A stretch of 64,000 bases of DNA from Limnoperna fortunei (lineage: Eukaryota; Mollusca; Bivalvia; Mytilida; Modiolidae): the NCBI GenBank assembly GCA_944474755.1, contig OX104119.1, positions 86,432,896-86,496,895 of the forward strand. The letters run 5' to 3'. The position numbers and the translations under genes were made by a program. Positions 51,301-59,149 of this stretch are shown one piece after another (the stretch's first letter is position 1; each line of letters opens with the position of its first letter). Below the pieces are notes generated by a model that worked only from the letters and a program-made list of their open reading frames with translations, made no database searches and was not told the DNA's origin.

Positions 51301-54300
51301 AACAATCTGGTTAGAAACAAATTATATTCTTAAAATAGAACTATACCAATAGAGGATAGCTATTCTGTAAATAATGTAAAGAGATGTAAATAAACACATT
51401 ATGGACCTCTAATGAAATACATGTACTTAAAAGGCTATCTTTATTCAGTTTATCACATATACATGTAATGACCATGCATGCCAGGTTAACATGTAGTTAA
51501 AAAGACATCTGAGAGGCAAAGATGAAATAGTTTACACATGAGAATATGACAAGGACCATGATGTCAAGCAAGCAATTTCATAACTTCACTTTATTTTAAT
51601 TACACATGTTAATTTTCATCAAATAAACATGTAAAATATAAACATTTGAACGATGACTAAAATTAGAACTAATTTCTAACATTCAAGAGGGTTAATTAGC
51701 AAATACAATTAACATTTTAGGTTCTACCTGGTAATTTCTTTTCAGCAAGTAGTTGTCTTATTGTCTGAAAATATAAAAAATAAAATGAAAATGAATGATT
51801 TTGATAAAATTGGACACTGATGTATAAAGAAAAGACTACTTCCACAGTTGTGTTCAACAACTCAATTAGCTGATGTGTCCTCTTTGGAAGGTTGTTCAGT
51901 TATAAAATGGAAAGAATGTATGCACACAGATCAACCGACCTGTATCATTTTGGTGAGAAGTAGTATGACACGATGAAAAAAGATATAAACAAGTTAGAAC
52001 ATGTAGAAGCCATTAAGTTTTTCCAATTTCTTTATGTTTTAAATTCACTGTAGCGAATAAAATATATTTAAACAGGATTAAGCATAGATTTGGCAAAAGA
52101 TATATTCAGTTCTTTAATCTCTTGTTTTTAATATTGTCCAACTAATCTTATTAAATAAATGAAAAAATACAGATATAGTTATAAAAATGCTAAAAAAACC
52201 TTTTAAGATACTAGTATAATTCAAATCGGACATTTAAATATAAAGAATATTCCTTTAGCTTTCGTTTATATCTTTAACATAATGCATAAACATTATTAAT
52301 GTGATTTTAATTGCACAGTCAGAGAAAGTACAATACGATATAAATCAGTTCAATGATACGGTTAAAACAAGAAATACTGCCTAGTAAGAATCACCAAATA
52401 TTGAAACATTCCAATTTAAGAAGGGGTTCAAAAGTTAAACTATAAACATTTTAATGGACATCGGCCAACAAGAAGTAGGGTTCTGAGATTTCGGATAACA
52501 GTCTATAACATACTATTTGTTTGCAAAAATCACCATATCGATCATCAAAATATTCAGATTGAAGAAAATTAAAAAGAGAGACAAAATTATGTCGACGTTC
52601 GTACCTTCTGCAAAACTGAATTTTTAAGGTCACCGCCCAAAGGAGAAGGTGGCCTTCAGATTTTGGGGTGTTGACATAAAAACAAAATAAAGACAATATT
52701 ATATGACATCGTTAAAAGCTGAGATGTTTTGGTTTTTATTGTTTGTTGATTGTTTATTATTATTTATTGTTCATTTATTAGAATTAACAATGAAAGAAAA
52801 CTGGTTAATAAACCATAAATATAAATTATTTGTAATAAAACGATGTACATTTTTGTAAGTATTGTCTTACAAGATTTGCAGATTCTTTTCTGTGTATCTT
52901 CAGGTGTCTACAGGTGTAATATGCGATGAAAATTGTGCATTATTTGATCAATTAAGGTCAATCTCGCAGTGTGTTCGAATGATATAATATTTTCCTTAGT
53001 ACGAGTAACTACATGTACGTACACATTTTCCTTTTCTCTTTTTATGTATTAAACTGTGAAATTCTTCAAATATTTGCAACCGATAATGTTAAAAATTATT
53101 AGACATAGGAAGTATCAATGTTACAGTTAGCTACAATAATGTAGCTCCTTTTTTTTTTTTTTTTTTTTTTATGGACGGAGCTACAAAGCGGTCCCATTAT
53201 TCGTAATGGAGCAGCCCGGGAGTGATTCACACCCGGGGGTTTTATGCATTTTATAAGCAATTTAACTGTTTCCCTGGTTTGCTACATACTTTTTTATGTA
53301 TTTGCAGTTTAACTGATATTTCCACAACACCGTATTTGTTAGTTTTATCACTTTATTCGTAATCATGGCATTGTTGACAAAATATGAATTCCGGAAGTGC
53401 ATAATTTCGATAATATCGGAATCGATTTGGTAAAAAATGAAATTCCGGATGATTTCAGCTGCATTCATTTGCATTATAATTATGTCCCCTTATTACAAAA
53501 TTTACCGATACGATTCCGAAATTCTACACTCCACAATTTTAATTATGTCAACAATGACACGATTACGAAAAAGTGTTAAAATTATTTAATTAGACATTGT
53601 AGACATATCAGATGAACGGCGGAGGAAAGAAAACATATTTATTTAATAAAGACAAAGGTTAAATAGCGGAAAATGTGTGTAAATCCCAAAAGTGTTTTTG
53701 CTCCATTACGAGTAATGGGACCTCTTTGTAGCTCCGTCCATAATAAAAAAAAAGGAGCTACATTATTGTAGCTATGTTACAGTTAAATATGATGCATTCG
53801 TTCTTGAGATAACTCTCATTTGTATGCTAATTAACCTTTAAATGTTCGCCTTGAGCCTTTATTATAAATTGTAGGCAGCACATTTGATAATTATTTCCTA
53901 AATTCATAACATATAATTTGTAATAAAAGTTTTACATCAATATATTGACCTACCAAGTAGATGGTTCTGTTTTATACTATTTTTTGTTGACACAGTATGA
54001 AATATTTGTACAAAATCTTGTTTGTTATGTTGTTATTTGTTGATAGGTTCGAACTCATATGTAGAGCGTTATCGACATATAACACAGATTTCCGCTTAAG
54101 CCATGCTGTGGAATTGTATCAATGAAAGCATTTACTAATTCCTCACTATGGTTTTAAGATGAATTAAAAAGCTGCTCGCTGCTTGTTACCTTTGTCCATG
54201 TCTAGTGATTTGTGTCACGAATTTATACATCATACTAGTATTCCTATTGTATTAACAATTGTAGACTTTTTGTATAATATTCAATAATGATACTAGTATA

Positions 54301-57300
54301 CAGACATTAGTTGTAAACAGTTATTGAAATGCCCCATGGCATGTGGAAGTATAAAACTAATCACTTAAGAAATACATGGCTGTTTTCAATCGTGTCAAGG
54401 GACTTTTATTACCAGTAATCGTGTCATTATAAAAAGATGAGCTTATTTTTTCCTTATCATTTTTTCAGTAAATGTGTAAAGAAAAATGATTCAAAGTCCT
54501 AATAAATTGGAATCGGAAGAAAAGTTTTGGGGTCAGAAAAAAGTTGGATAAATGTCCTTTTGAACAAAAACACTTGAGACAAAAATATAATGAATATATT
54601 GTGCAGAAGCGTAAATTTTGCATTTATTTGTTCAAATTTGTGATGCCAGTACCTTTGGAACATACATATATTGCCAGTTAACAAATGAAAACTTATAAAA
54701 TGATTTAATACATGTATGTTAATTGACAAATATATGCTAAATAATTTTTTACTACACTATATTTGATACAGTGAGTTTATAACGTAGCGATTTGTTAAAA
54801 GTCATCTGTAGACGTATAGTTCTTAACTTAATGAGATCTTTTTTCATCGTGTCATACTACTTCTCACCAAAATGATATACTAGTAAGTTGGTTCAGGTTG
54901 ATCAGTGTGGTAATTAAGTGGAAAATAGTTGGCAACATGTTTAAAAAGTGTGACCCTTTTATGTCAATTTAGAAAATGAAAAGGCACATTGGTTCCTTCT
55001 AAAAAGTATAAAATTCTCTGTCCACACACAAATCTTAACACTGTACTGGTAGTTACCAAATTACCCACTATCATTACTATCCAATAAAATCCTGTTAAGA
55101 ATTGATTGTATACTGTCATTGTCTAGAATGCAATATATTTTTGTCTGTAAAAGAAAAGGAAGCTTGACACATTTATTACTACTGCTGTTTTAATTGCAGG
55201 ATAAACGTATACTAATACATTTTAGCCATGACATACATTTAAATGAATACTAAAAACCATCTGCTACATTTACACTCCTCATGATTAGGCCCTGGTTTCA
55301 TAAAACATCTTGAGCTCAAATTTGAGGATTTACTCAACTAATCCATGTTATCTCTAACTTATACATGTTATATTAACCACTCAGATTGCTGGATTATAAT
55401 TCATAGCTCACCACACTGAGCAAAGGACCTGAAGTCGCCCTAAGGCGCCTCAAAAGTGAAGTCAAAGTCGCCCTCTTAGGCTCTTATTTCCCTCAAGTTG
55501 CCTGATGGTTCACAAAAGATACTTGTAAATCTGGTTCAAATACTTCACCCAGACTACCAATTTATCAGTAAATGTGTAATTCCAATAAAAAACGGCAAAC
55601 AATACTCGTATTTAACATATTCTCAAACAATTTACGTCGTTCAAATATATTACCTGCCATTTGTTTATTTACCAGATGTGACTATAGCTAATTACCGGAA
55701 GTGCACAATGAAGAAAAGTAATGTACAACAGCCCATAATGAAAATTCATAATTTTTTTGATAAACAAAAACTTTTAATTGGTTTCAAACCAGTTCTTTCA
55801 AAGAGGATTTTAGAAGTGACTGCAAAGGGACAAGTACAAATTTTACTAAAGATCACGAAAACGCTTGGATGAACAGAGCTTGCTAACAATAGTTGCAAAA
55901 CTACTTAGAGATTCATTCATCACTTTGTACAGGGCTCACCGTACTGGGCAATTTTCTTTGATAAGTATATGAGCTCCACTTGAAAGAATAAAGATGTATA
56001 GAAATTATTGACATCATGATAAGTTCTGTAGATGGGTGTCCCATGAAGCAATTTAGATGAGCACAACTTTGTCCAAGTGAAAGTGTGCTGAACAGAAGAA
56101 TTATTTCTGGGTTTTATGTAATGTTATTCTATCTATCTTCTTTGGAAATTTGCTCAGATAAACATGGCATGTTCATAACACCCTGTTTTAAATATTATGA
56201 TACAAGAACTGATGAATGAAGTTTATGTCTATACATATACAAATATTTTTGTTGATCTATTGTTATTTGTCAATACCTTTTACCTGTTGTAATATGGCTA
56301 CATGTACTGAAGATAGAAAAATAGTCCCAATATATGGTGTTTTTTTCATTGATTAATGATAAAGGTTATGTGCTGTTTGATATTGCATACCATGAATAAT
56401 AATGAAAAAGAAAGAAAAACAACTGAATCTAAGTGTGTTATAGATGTAAATAATGAAAAATGAAATGTAACTACTCCGAAATTAATTATTTGTACGGTCC
56501 CCCTGATTTCTCCCTAGTGTCTCCTGAAGTCTCTCTATCAGGGCCTGACTTCTCCCTGTTTGACTGCCAAGGAGAAGTCACTTCTCCCTACTTTTTTAGA
56601 GTGTGGTGACCCCTTGTTACTAAAGTATTTAATCATGAGGAAGTAGTAGGAAATTAGAGAAAAATTTAATGAGTTTTAAAAAACCAAGTTCTTACTTTAT
56701 CTTACCTCGTCTATCTGACATTGTTGGAGAAGTGTGTTCTGTAACTGTAGACATATAGAGGAATTTAGGGGTTGTTTAGAAATATCATACAGTCTCTGTT
56801 TGGTTTCTGTTTCCTTTCCATAAACCTTTGCTAGAACTAATAATGATTTCTCCATTTCTGTCATAGACTTTTGGTATTCACCGTTGGAAATTTTTCCTTC
56901 TTTAGCATGACCAAATGAGTGGTTCCTGGAATTAACTAGGTCATCCAGAGCAATCCTCTCAGGAGATCCTTGTGGTACAAGTGTTGTAAAGTTAACCAGA
57001 AGAAGTCTAGCCAGGGTAAAGTCAAGGTCCTGTAGCTGTAGGTTAGAATTGACAGGACAACAACAATGTGGAGCTGATTTGCTTCTAGGGTTATGTACTG
57101 GTAACTTATTGCCAGTTTTGTCAAACAATATGTCCATTTGTGGTGGATGTAGGACTCGACTGCCTCTGGTTCTTGTCCGAGTTCCGGATGGACACTGGCA
57201 ACAAGGATAACAATTGAAACACAGATGATAAATGAAATGTCCATTTATCTCAATAAGCTTCTGGAGTGTTATGCCTTGACTTGTCAGATGGAAATCCATT

Positions 57301-57397
57301 AGATGTAGGAATGAATCTTTGGTGACATCTACAATCACTGTTGAGTGGCGGTAGAAGTTTTCTTGTTCCTGTGTCATCTTTCTTTCAGGTCTAGACA
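33167..57397 (-). CDS. HEPN-Ig-Ig-Ig-Roc-COR (ROCO family) protein, ten-exon gene model
   Basis: Spliced model on the minus strand: 57397-56706, 51764-51728, 51306-51049, 47912-47655, 46448-46191, 44523-44233, 40588-40019, 38223-38093, 35898-34684, 33313-33167. Each boundary has GT and AG, and each donor phase matches the next acceptor. From the ATG at 57377 the model gives 1278 residues. Domains: DZIP3-like HEPN 1-224; Ig 237-322, 323-408 and 409-494; Roc GTPase about 540-880 with an acidic insert about 592-730; COR about 885-1230; tail 1231-1278. No signal peptide or membrane segment is seen, so it should be cytosolic. Roc-COR proteins are GTP-controlled dimers; HEPN domains with R-x4-6-H often cut RNA. 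A role as an immune or stress sensor is inference. An upstream 5' exon is likely, since the first exon begins at an acceptor. The C-terminal exon is the least certain part. Confidence 0.8.
33314..34683. other. Putative last intron, with a tandem duplication
   Basis: Contains two roughly 164-bp units at about 34227-34390 and 34391-34560 (both with GGTTTCACAG and CGAATAGACTTTCA), and dispersed-repeat-like text such as GTCAAGGGCTGTAACTC near 33770. Frames at 34176-34382 and 34395-34583 are poly-T-driven and not called. Confidence 0.5.
34684..35898 (-). CDS. Exon encoding the end of Roc and the COR domain
   Basis: A 405-codon exon, phase 0 at both ends: acceptor TTTCATTTAAG before CTGGAAGAAAG, donor GAG/GTAGGA. 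It starts with the last Roc helix and a G5-like VSNTE (residues 856-860). Then comes the COR signature: LPLKWIRLEHLIDVF, a charged helix, VGSVVYFESLKEYIILNPKW and LANAFRCLV. This is the part of ROCO proteins that mediates dimerisation and couples to the GTPase. The rest (about 975-1230) is a second COR lobe or an uncharacterised module rich in aromatic and cysteine residues (TPWLCIEFDFMPFDFFNHIL). No kinase, LRR or death domain is visible. The open frame runs past the donor to 34603, but that tail is probably intronic. Confidence 0.9.
35899..38092. other. Intron between Roc G4 and COR exons
   Basis: No exon found. The segment at about 37060-37330 is a diverged copy of one at about 39170-39480, sharing TTTCTTTTGCTTTGAACTGG and AACATGATGCAG, so both are probably copies of one dispersed repeat. 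Small frames are not called. Confidence 0.5.
38093..38223 (-). CDS. Roc exon carrying the G4 motif
   Basis: A 131-nt exon: acceptor ACTTTTTGCAG, donor CAT/GTAAGTG (near-consensus). It enters at phase 1 and leaves at phase 0. It encodes EYLEFWLDSIHC (a helix typical of Roc after switch II), then NPPAIIVCTRIDEC. TRID (residues 817-820) stands in the guanine-specificity (G4) place, where many ROCO proteins have T-H-x-D. The join to the preceding exon creates a GAG codon, giving KIG-EYLEFW without a gap, which strongly supports both splice sites. Confidence 0.88.
38480..39145. mobile_element. Interspersed element with terminal hairpin (Helitron-like non-autonomous type?)
   Basis: Two diverged units of about 300 bp each run through a landmark series (ATCTTG, TTGGAT, TAGAGG, GGTACATTT, TGCCA, AGAAAA, AAACTCAAA). 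They are followed by a short tail with GACGACGATG and a hairpin at 39107-39140: TAGCTCAC, TGACCC, loop, GGGTCA, GTGAGCTA. The last 19 bases, GGGTCAGGTGAGCTAAAAA, are identical to those of the element at 40740-42503. Layout suggests a non-autonomous rolling-circle-like element; the class is inference. Confidence 0.6.
39623..39890 (+). mobile_element. tRNA-derived SINE, full length
   Basis: The head carries an A box TGGCCGAGTGG (39633-39643) and a B box GGTTCGATTCT (39697-39707), as in a pol III promoter. A body with GGGGTTCTCTCTGGGTACTC and CTGGACGCCAT follows, then an (AAAC)n tail. Two more copies lie in the window (44876-45110 and 30957-31110). Possibly one of the molluscan V-SINE-type families such as RUDI, but that is from memory and unchecked. 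Confidence 0.85.
40019..40588 (-). CDS. Roc exon with long acidic insert and the G3 (DFAG) motif
   Basis: A 570-nt exon, phase 1 at both ends; acceptor TTATTTTACAG, donor GAG/GTTTGT. Residues 592-730 are Ser/Glu-rich and probably disordered (for example MSEEIEMEVESTSQL), with a basic stretch KKKELLLRLKKAK at the start. This separates the G2 and G3 motifs, which are normally close. Then comes the GTPase core again: ECGLLDFAGEKEYYATHPIF, with DFAG (737-740) as switch II. The strand LNPNAIHLLVANI follows. The insert could be a regulatory loop or phosphorylation target; that is inference. Confidence 0.9.
40740..42503. mobile_element. Interspersed element with ~10 tandem 165-167-bp core repeats and a terminal hairpin
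   Basis: A 16-bp perfect palindrome, AGGCTCTTAAGAGCCT (40746-40761), and GCTCACCTG mark one end. Core units repeat at GAATTTCC or GAATATC points 40973, 41140, 41307, 41474, 41639, 41806, 41971 and 42138; within them CCATCCAAACAATATTGCTA and AAGTCCTGCGGTGGCGGCCA recur. The other end has a GCCGCC-rich stretch and a strong hairpin at 42467-42499, finishing GGTGAGCTAAAAA. A tandem ~160-bp core between distinctive ends is the plan I recall for bivalve pearl or Helentron-type non-autonomous elements; I infer the class from layout only. Frames of 60-135 codons on the minus strand here are repeat products. Confidence 0.75.
43071..43705. repeat. First copy of a ~630-bp direct duplication
   Basis: Matches 43706-44332 along its length with small indels. 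Shared landmarks include TTAAAGTGTTTGTTTATCAA, CAAATGGCGCGTAATCCATT and TTACCGGACCAAGCG. It ends within a copied piece of the P-loop exon. Confidence 0.85.
43606..43705 (-). pseudogene. Truncated duplicate of the Roc P-loop exon
   Basis: A 100-nt copy of the 3' end of the exon 44233-44523, starting mid-helix just after the P-loop and ending at the same donor (ATG/GTATGT). It reads LLRQSLMGVQSTDG and then VDIHRCKINLSNGQ without a stop; compared with the true exon there are Lys-to-Arg and Asn-to-His changes. It has no P-loop and no acceptor of its own, so it should be silent. Confidence 0.75.
43706..44332. repeat. Second copy of the ~630-bp direct duplication
   Basis: About 627 bp, immediately following the first copy. 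Its right end overlaps the genuine P-loop exon, so this is probably the ancestral copy. Confidence 0.85.
44233..44523 (-). CDS. Roc exon carrying the P-loop (G1) and G2
   Basis: A 291-nt exon, phase 1 at both ends: acceptor TTAATACACAG, donor ATG/GTATGT. After a linker (SIRSVDRELFPSLIEIPKAI) it encodes RKVIIGENVVGKTCLLRRLL; GENVVGKT (residues 546-553) is a Walker A of the GxxxxGKT type. QSTDGVDI supplies the switch I threonine (G2) and NGQWIFND the following beta strand. All residues needed for nucleotide binding are present here. This exon identifies the gene as a ROCO-type GTPase when joined to the DFAG, TRID and COR exons downstream. Confidence 0.9.
44876..45110 (+). mobile_element. Diverged, partly deleted SINE copy
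   Basis: Follows the SINE at 39623 from GGGCCTCTGTGG through TTGACAAGGATTGCCAG and CTTTCTCCCCAC to CTGAAATTAGAATTAAA. The A box has lost about 8 bp and the B box is altered (GGTTTGAGTCT), so the copy is old. Confidence 0.75.
45160..45920. repeat. 45-bp minisatellite (15-codon frame), early units 54 bp
   Basis: Units contain GAATGTCATAACTTAGAGTC then AAGTGTTCAGGGCAGACAAA. The first four units carry an extra GAAAAAAGAA-type segment (54 bp); later ones are 45 bp. Since both lengths are multiples of three, one plus-strand frame (45159-45833) stays open for 224 codons with a real ATG, repeating RIECHNLESSVQGRQ. It lies antisense in an intron, with no splice or promoter support, so it is called a repeat rather than a gene. 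Confidence 0.9.
46191..46448 (-). CDS. Third Ig-domain exon
   Basis: A 258-nt exon (phase 1-1), acceptor CCATTACAG, donor AAG/GTTAGA. No long ATG-started frame flags it; it was found by reading the strand against the neighbouring Ig exons. It encodes AYFTKQFSTITCIEGETVQF, then ECEV, VWFKDGTEM, GKLHRLVVNNARLEDKGKYS and VQIKHCVRQTEL. This is the C, W, L-x-D-x-G-x-Y pattern of I-set Ig domains. The F-strand cysteine is replaced (YSVQI), so no canonical disulphide forms, as suits a cytosolic protein. Confidence 0.82.
46449..47654. other. Intron between Ig2 and Ig3 exons
   Basis: No exon seen. It contains a small foldback at 47495-47588 (TATCTGCCCTGATATCTTC against its inverted copy) and a near-copy of the end of the Ig2 exon at about 47594-47630. 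Confidence 0.6.
47495..47588. repeat. 94-bp imperfect palindrome
   Basis: The outer arms (47495-47513 and 47570-47588) are inverted copies with one mismatch in 19 bp. Inner TATATCTCCCC and GGGCAGATATAGG also pair partly. It could be a tiny MITE; no target duplication is evident. Confidence 0.65.
47655..47912 (-). CDS. Second Ig-domain exon
   Basis: A 258-nt exon (phase 1-1), acceptor ACTTTTTACAG, donor TAG/GTAAAT. It encodes EYFTKNLQSVECIEGEKAVF, TCEV, PACWNKNGINL, KIHRLSIKNCELHDTAKYTV and ETSLVVIG. The B-strand cysteine and the core tryptophan are present, but the F strand reads YTVNI without cysteine. It aligns over its full length with the third Ig exon, so the two probably arose by exon duplication. 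The ATG 31 nt upstream of the exon is intronic. Confidence 0.85.
48749..49758 (+). mobile_element. Tc1/mariner-family element, decayed
   Basis: Terminal inverted repeats of 30 bp (48749-48778 and 49729-49758) differ at 3 positions; both begin CAGAA and share CATAAGTGAAAGTCCAAAA. TA dinucleotides flank both ends, as expected for TA target duplication. The 1010-bp length and the internal transposase remains fit a once complete Tc1-like transposon. It lies in an intron, opposite in sense to the host gene. Confidence 0.88.
48958..49651 (+). pseudogene. Tc1-like transposase pseudogene
   Basis: From ATG 48958 the plus strand reads a helix-turn-helix segment (DTKQAIITLHNSGIRQAKI, stop, HRLGIPRTTITGIIKRY), then IRLSNRDTCRRL, a catalytic-region remnant FQDDNAAI near 49350 and MEWPAQSPELNIIENI near 49420. 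The last is the usual W-P-x-x-S-P-D/E-L-N-x-I-E motif around a DDE/D residue. At least four stops and several frameshifts break it, so no active enzyme is made. The 128-codon minus-strand frame at 48837-49223 is only its antisense shadow. Confidence 0.85.
49776..50948. repeat. 42-bp minisatellite, about 28 copies
   Basis: The unit contains CTTATTACTGAGGCCTGTGT then AGAACAATCAACCTATAAAGG. Spacing is 42 bp (for example 49911 and 49953). Early units have extra GT; one unit near 50480 lacks 2 bp. Copies alternate between GTAGAACAATC and GTAGGACAATC. One frame is open (ITEACVEQSTYKGL repeated) but has no ATG. Confidence 0.95.
51049..51306 (-). CDS. First Ig-domain exon
   Basis: A 258-nt exon (phase 1-1), acceptor TTTCTAACCAG, donor AAG/GTGAAA. 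It encodes DCLTTDICDVTVTEGCDAHF, EIWTNECGLCSLWLQDG, KIHSLDIRNTLLSDKGLYSV and RQAHLYVEG. The W, D-K-G-x-Y and hydrophobic spacing fit an I-set Ig fold. It is the most diverged of the three: the B-strand cysteine is missing (HFEIW) while two cysteines sit in the next loop. Confidence 0.8.
51307..51727. other. Short intron (421 bp)
   Basis: AT-rich; no feature seen. Confidence 0.5.
51728..51764 (-). CDS. 37-nt linker exon
   Basis: A micro-exon with acceptor TATTTTCAG and donor CAG/GTAGAA. Of the three frames only phase 0 is open; it reads TIRQLLAEKKLP and ends at phase 1. Exactly this pair of phases is needed to join the HEPN exon (ends phase 0) to the first Ig exon (starts phase 1). It forms a helical, charged linker between the domains. 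Confidence 0.65.
51943..51984 (+). repeat. Left member of a 42-bp perfect inverted repeat
   Basis: Identical, in inverse orientation, to 54836-54877. Contains GGTGAGAAGTAGTATGACAC. Partial similarity continues outward (GATCAACC and CACAC). Confidence 0.9.
53129..53773. mobile_element. 645-bp MITE with long TIRs and 11-bp target duplication (Mutator-like?)
   Basis: The ends are inverted copies over about 80 bp: AGCTACAATAATGTAGCTCC, a poly-T run, ATGGACGGAGCTACAAAG, GGTCCCATTA and GTAATGGAGCA. The sequence ATGTTACAGTT directly flanks both ends (53118-53128 and 53774-53784). Duplications of 9-11 bp are typical of Mutator-like elements. No transposase is encoded. Confidence 0.85.
54836..54877 (-). 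repeat. Right member of a 42-bp perfect inverted repeat
   Basis: The reverse complement of 51943-51984 without a mismatch. Confidence 0.9.
56706..57397 (-). CDS. Exon encoding a DZIP3-like HEPN domain
   Basis: Acceptor TTCTTGCAG, donor GAG/GTAAGA. The first ATG in frame (57377-57375) gives MTQEQENFYRHSTVIVDVTK; it is taken as the start because the HEPN fold begins just after, though upstream codons are open to the acceptor. The exon holds a long helical domain: LHLMDFHLTSQGITLQKLIE, a Cys-rich patch CFNCYPCCQC (53-62) with CCCP (105-108), then LDFTLARLLLVNF and DDLVNSRNHSFGHAKEG. R151-N152-x4-H157 fits the R-x4-6-H motif of HEPN ribonucleases. The shape matches the DZIP3-type HEPN common in bivalve immune-like proteins (from memory). 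The exon ends at phase 0 after residue 224. Confidence 0.85.
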
Positions 57398-59149
57398 CTG
57401 CAAGAAAAAAATGTATTAAAGTGAACTTGTAGTTATATACATGTACATGTAGTGACATGATGAAACATAAGTAATGTGAAGGAAGGATTACTGTACCAGC
57501 TTTTTATTTATTTATGGTTTTTTTTTTCTTTTGTTCTTTTTCGTAGCTTTTAATTAATTCACCTAAACTCAATACCAATTATTTTAATCATACTAGTATG
57601 TATACTTTGATTTAGTTTGTGTTTGTACTCCTCATTTTTTTGGGCATCTTAATTGACAAATAAAGAATGTGTTTGTTTGTTTTTTGTTTTTTGCTACTGG
57701 AGTGGAGGACATTACTGTTCACATCAGCAACAAGATTCATTAACATAGGGTTTTGAACAGAATCATGCTGTTCAAGAAAAAAACTGAAAACCGCTGAGAA
57801 CCACAGAACAATTTGGTTTATACATATAATAATCATGATAATAATTCTGCCTCTGTCAGTTGATCTGATCAGAATGGTGCAGAATATTGCAGTTAAATTG
57901 GTGGAGAAGTTATAGTATGCATCACAGAAGCAAGCTACATGTATACCATGTATACGGTTACATGACTGTCACTGTGTGTAACTAAATAAGTCAGTTATTC
58001 ATATGAACAAAACCGATTTGAGACATTAACTTAATCATGTTGATTATTTTAAGAAAATATTGTACAATGTAGAAGAACAATTAAATTAATTTAATGGTAG
58101 ACAACAAGTTTGGACACAGAAAAACGTCTCGCCTGCATTCCGTATCAGCAATGAAATTAAATTTCATCATAAGCATTACTTATCAGCAGCAGTACCAAAT
58201 ATTGTCACCATACCAGTTATAGTTACAGAGGAGCTGTCCTAATACAAAAACTTTAACGTATTTACGTTATATACGTGTATATTTCTTTTCCAGGTACAAC
58301 AGAATTGTTACTTGTCATACATTATAATAAAAATATATATATATTCTTTCTTTCTTACATCCATCTTTCTTCCTTTAGTTATTCATGTATTTAAGTAAAA
58401 TAAACATCGTGTCCGTAAATTTTCTTTTTTTTTAAATATACGGTACGTTAATTTTCAAAGCTCCATAAATGCTACTTTAAGTAAATTTAATTTAAGTAAT
58501 AAATAAAACGCAAAATTTTAGATACTTTGTATAAAACAAACTTCCAAAAACTTATATACCTACAAACGGCGATCGTTAAGTTTCAAATATTGTATTTCCG
58601 AACAATCGCAATTTAAAAAATATATATATCGATAGTATTGCTCAATTGTAAGAAATATTTCAAATATCCCAGCCAAATGTTATATCTTGTGTGTTTGTCT
58701 TCATCATTTTAGACAAGCTCGTAAAATTACCGGTACATTTAAATATTAACGGAAATCCTTCCAAATGAGTTGCACCTTATAACTAAGTAGCTTAGTGTGA
58801 TTTATTAAAGACTTATTATTATTCAAGGTTTGCAATCCCACTCTTATGTACATGTACTACTCTCCAGCATTCAACCTTACGGCAGGAGACAATTTTGTTT
58901 AATTGCCAAATTGCATTATACGCAGGTTTCAATCAACAAATCTACTTCCAACACTGTCAACACTGCCTGAGACATTGTACATAAATGGTTTGCATTTATT
59001 TACATACGTGCACCCGTGTTAAATGTACTATATATTTTTTTTGCTATGCTACATATGTAGCTATGAGATACAGTTGAACCCACGTACATGTATTCAACAC
59101 TATTTATAATTTTCGGAACTTATTTGTTTTCATCTCCGCCCATGATAAA

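Larger units (their letters stand above)
51765..56705. other. Large intron between HEPN and linker exons
   Basis: Holds a 42-bp inverted-repeat pair (51943-51984 and 54836-54877), a MITE (53129-53773) and assorted dispersed-repeat-like text (for example around 55300-55490 and 56490-56600). A plus-strand frame at 55498-55872 (124 codons, no ATG start) has no recognisable domain. A minus-strand frame at 52451-52696 is likewise unassigned. Confidence 0.55.

Noticed and set aside
52451..52696. 81-codon minus-strand frame, considered as an extra HEPN-side exon
   Set aside because: Phases of the flanking exons already join without it, and no domain is visible; an alternative first exon cannot be fully excluded.
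55498..55872. 124-codon plus-strand frame
   Set aside because: Begins at TTG rather than ATG, sits in dispersed-repeat-like DNA, and shows no recognised transposase or host domain.
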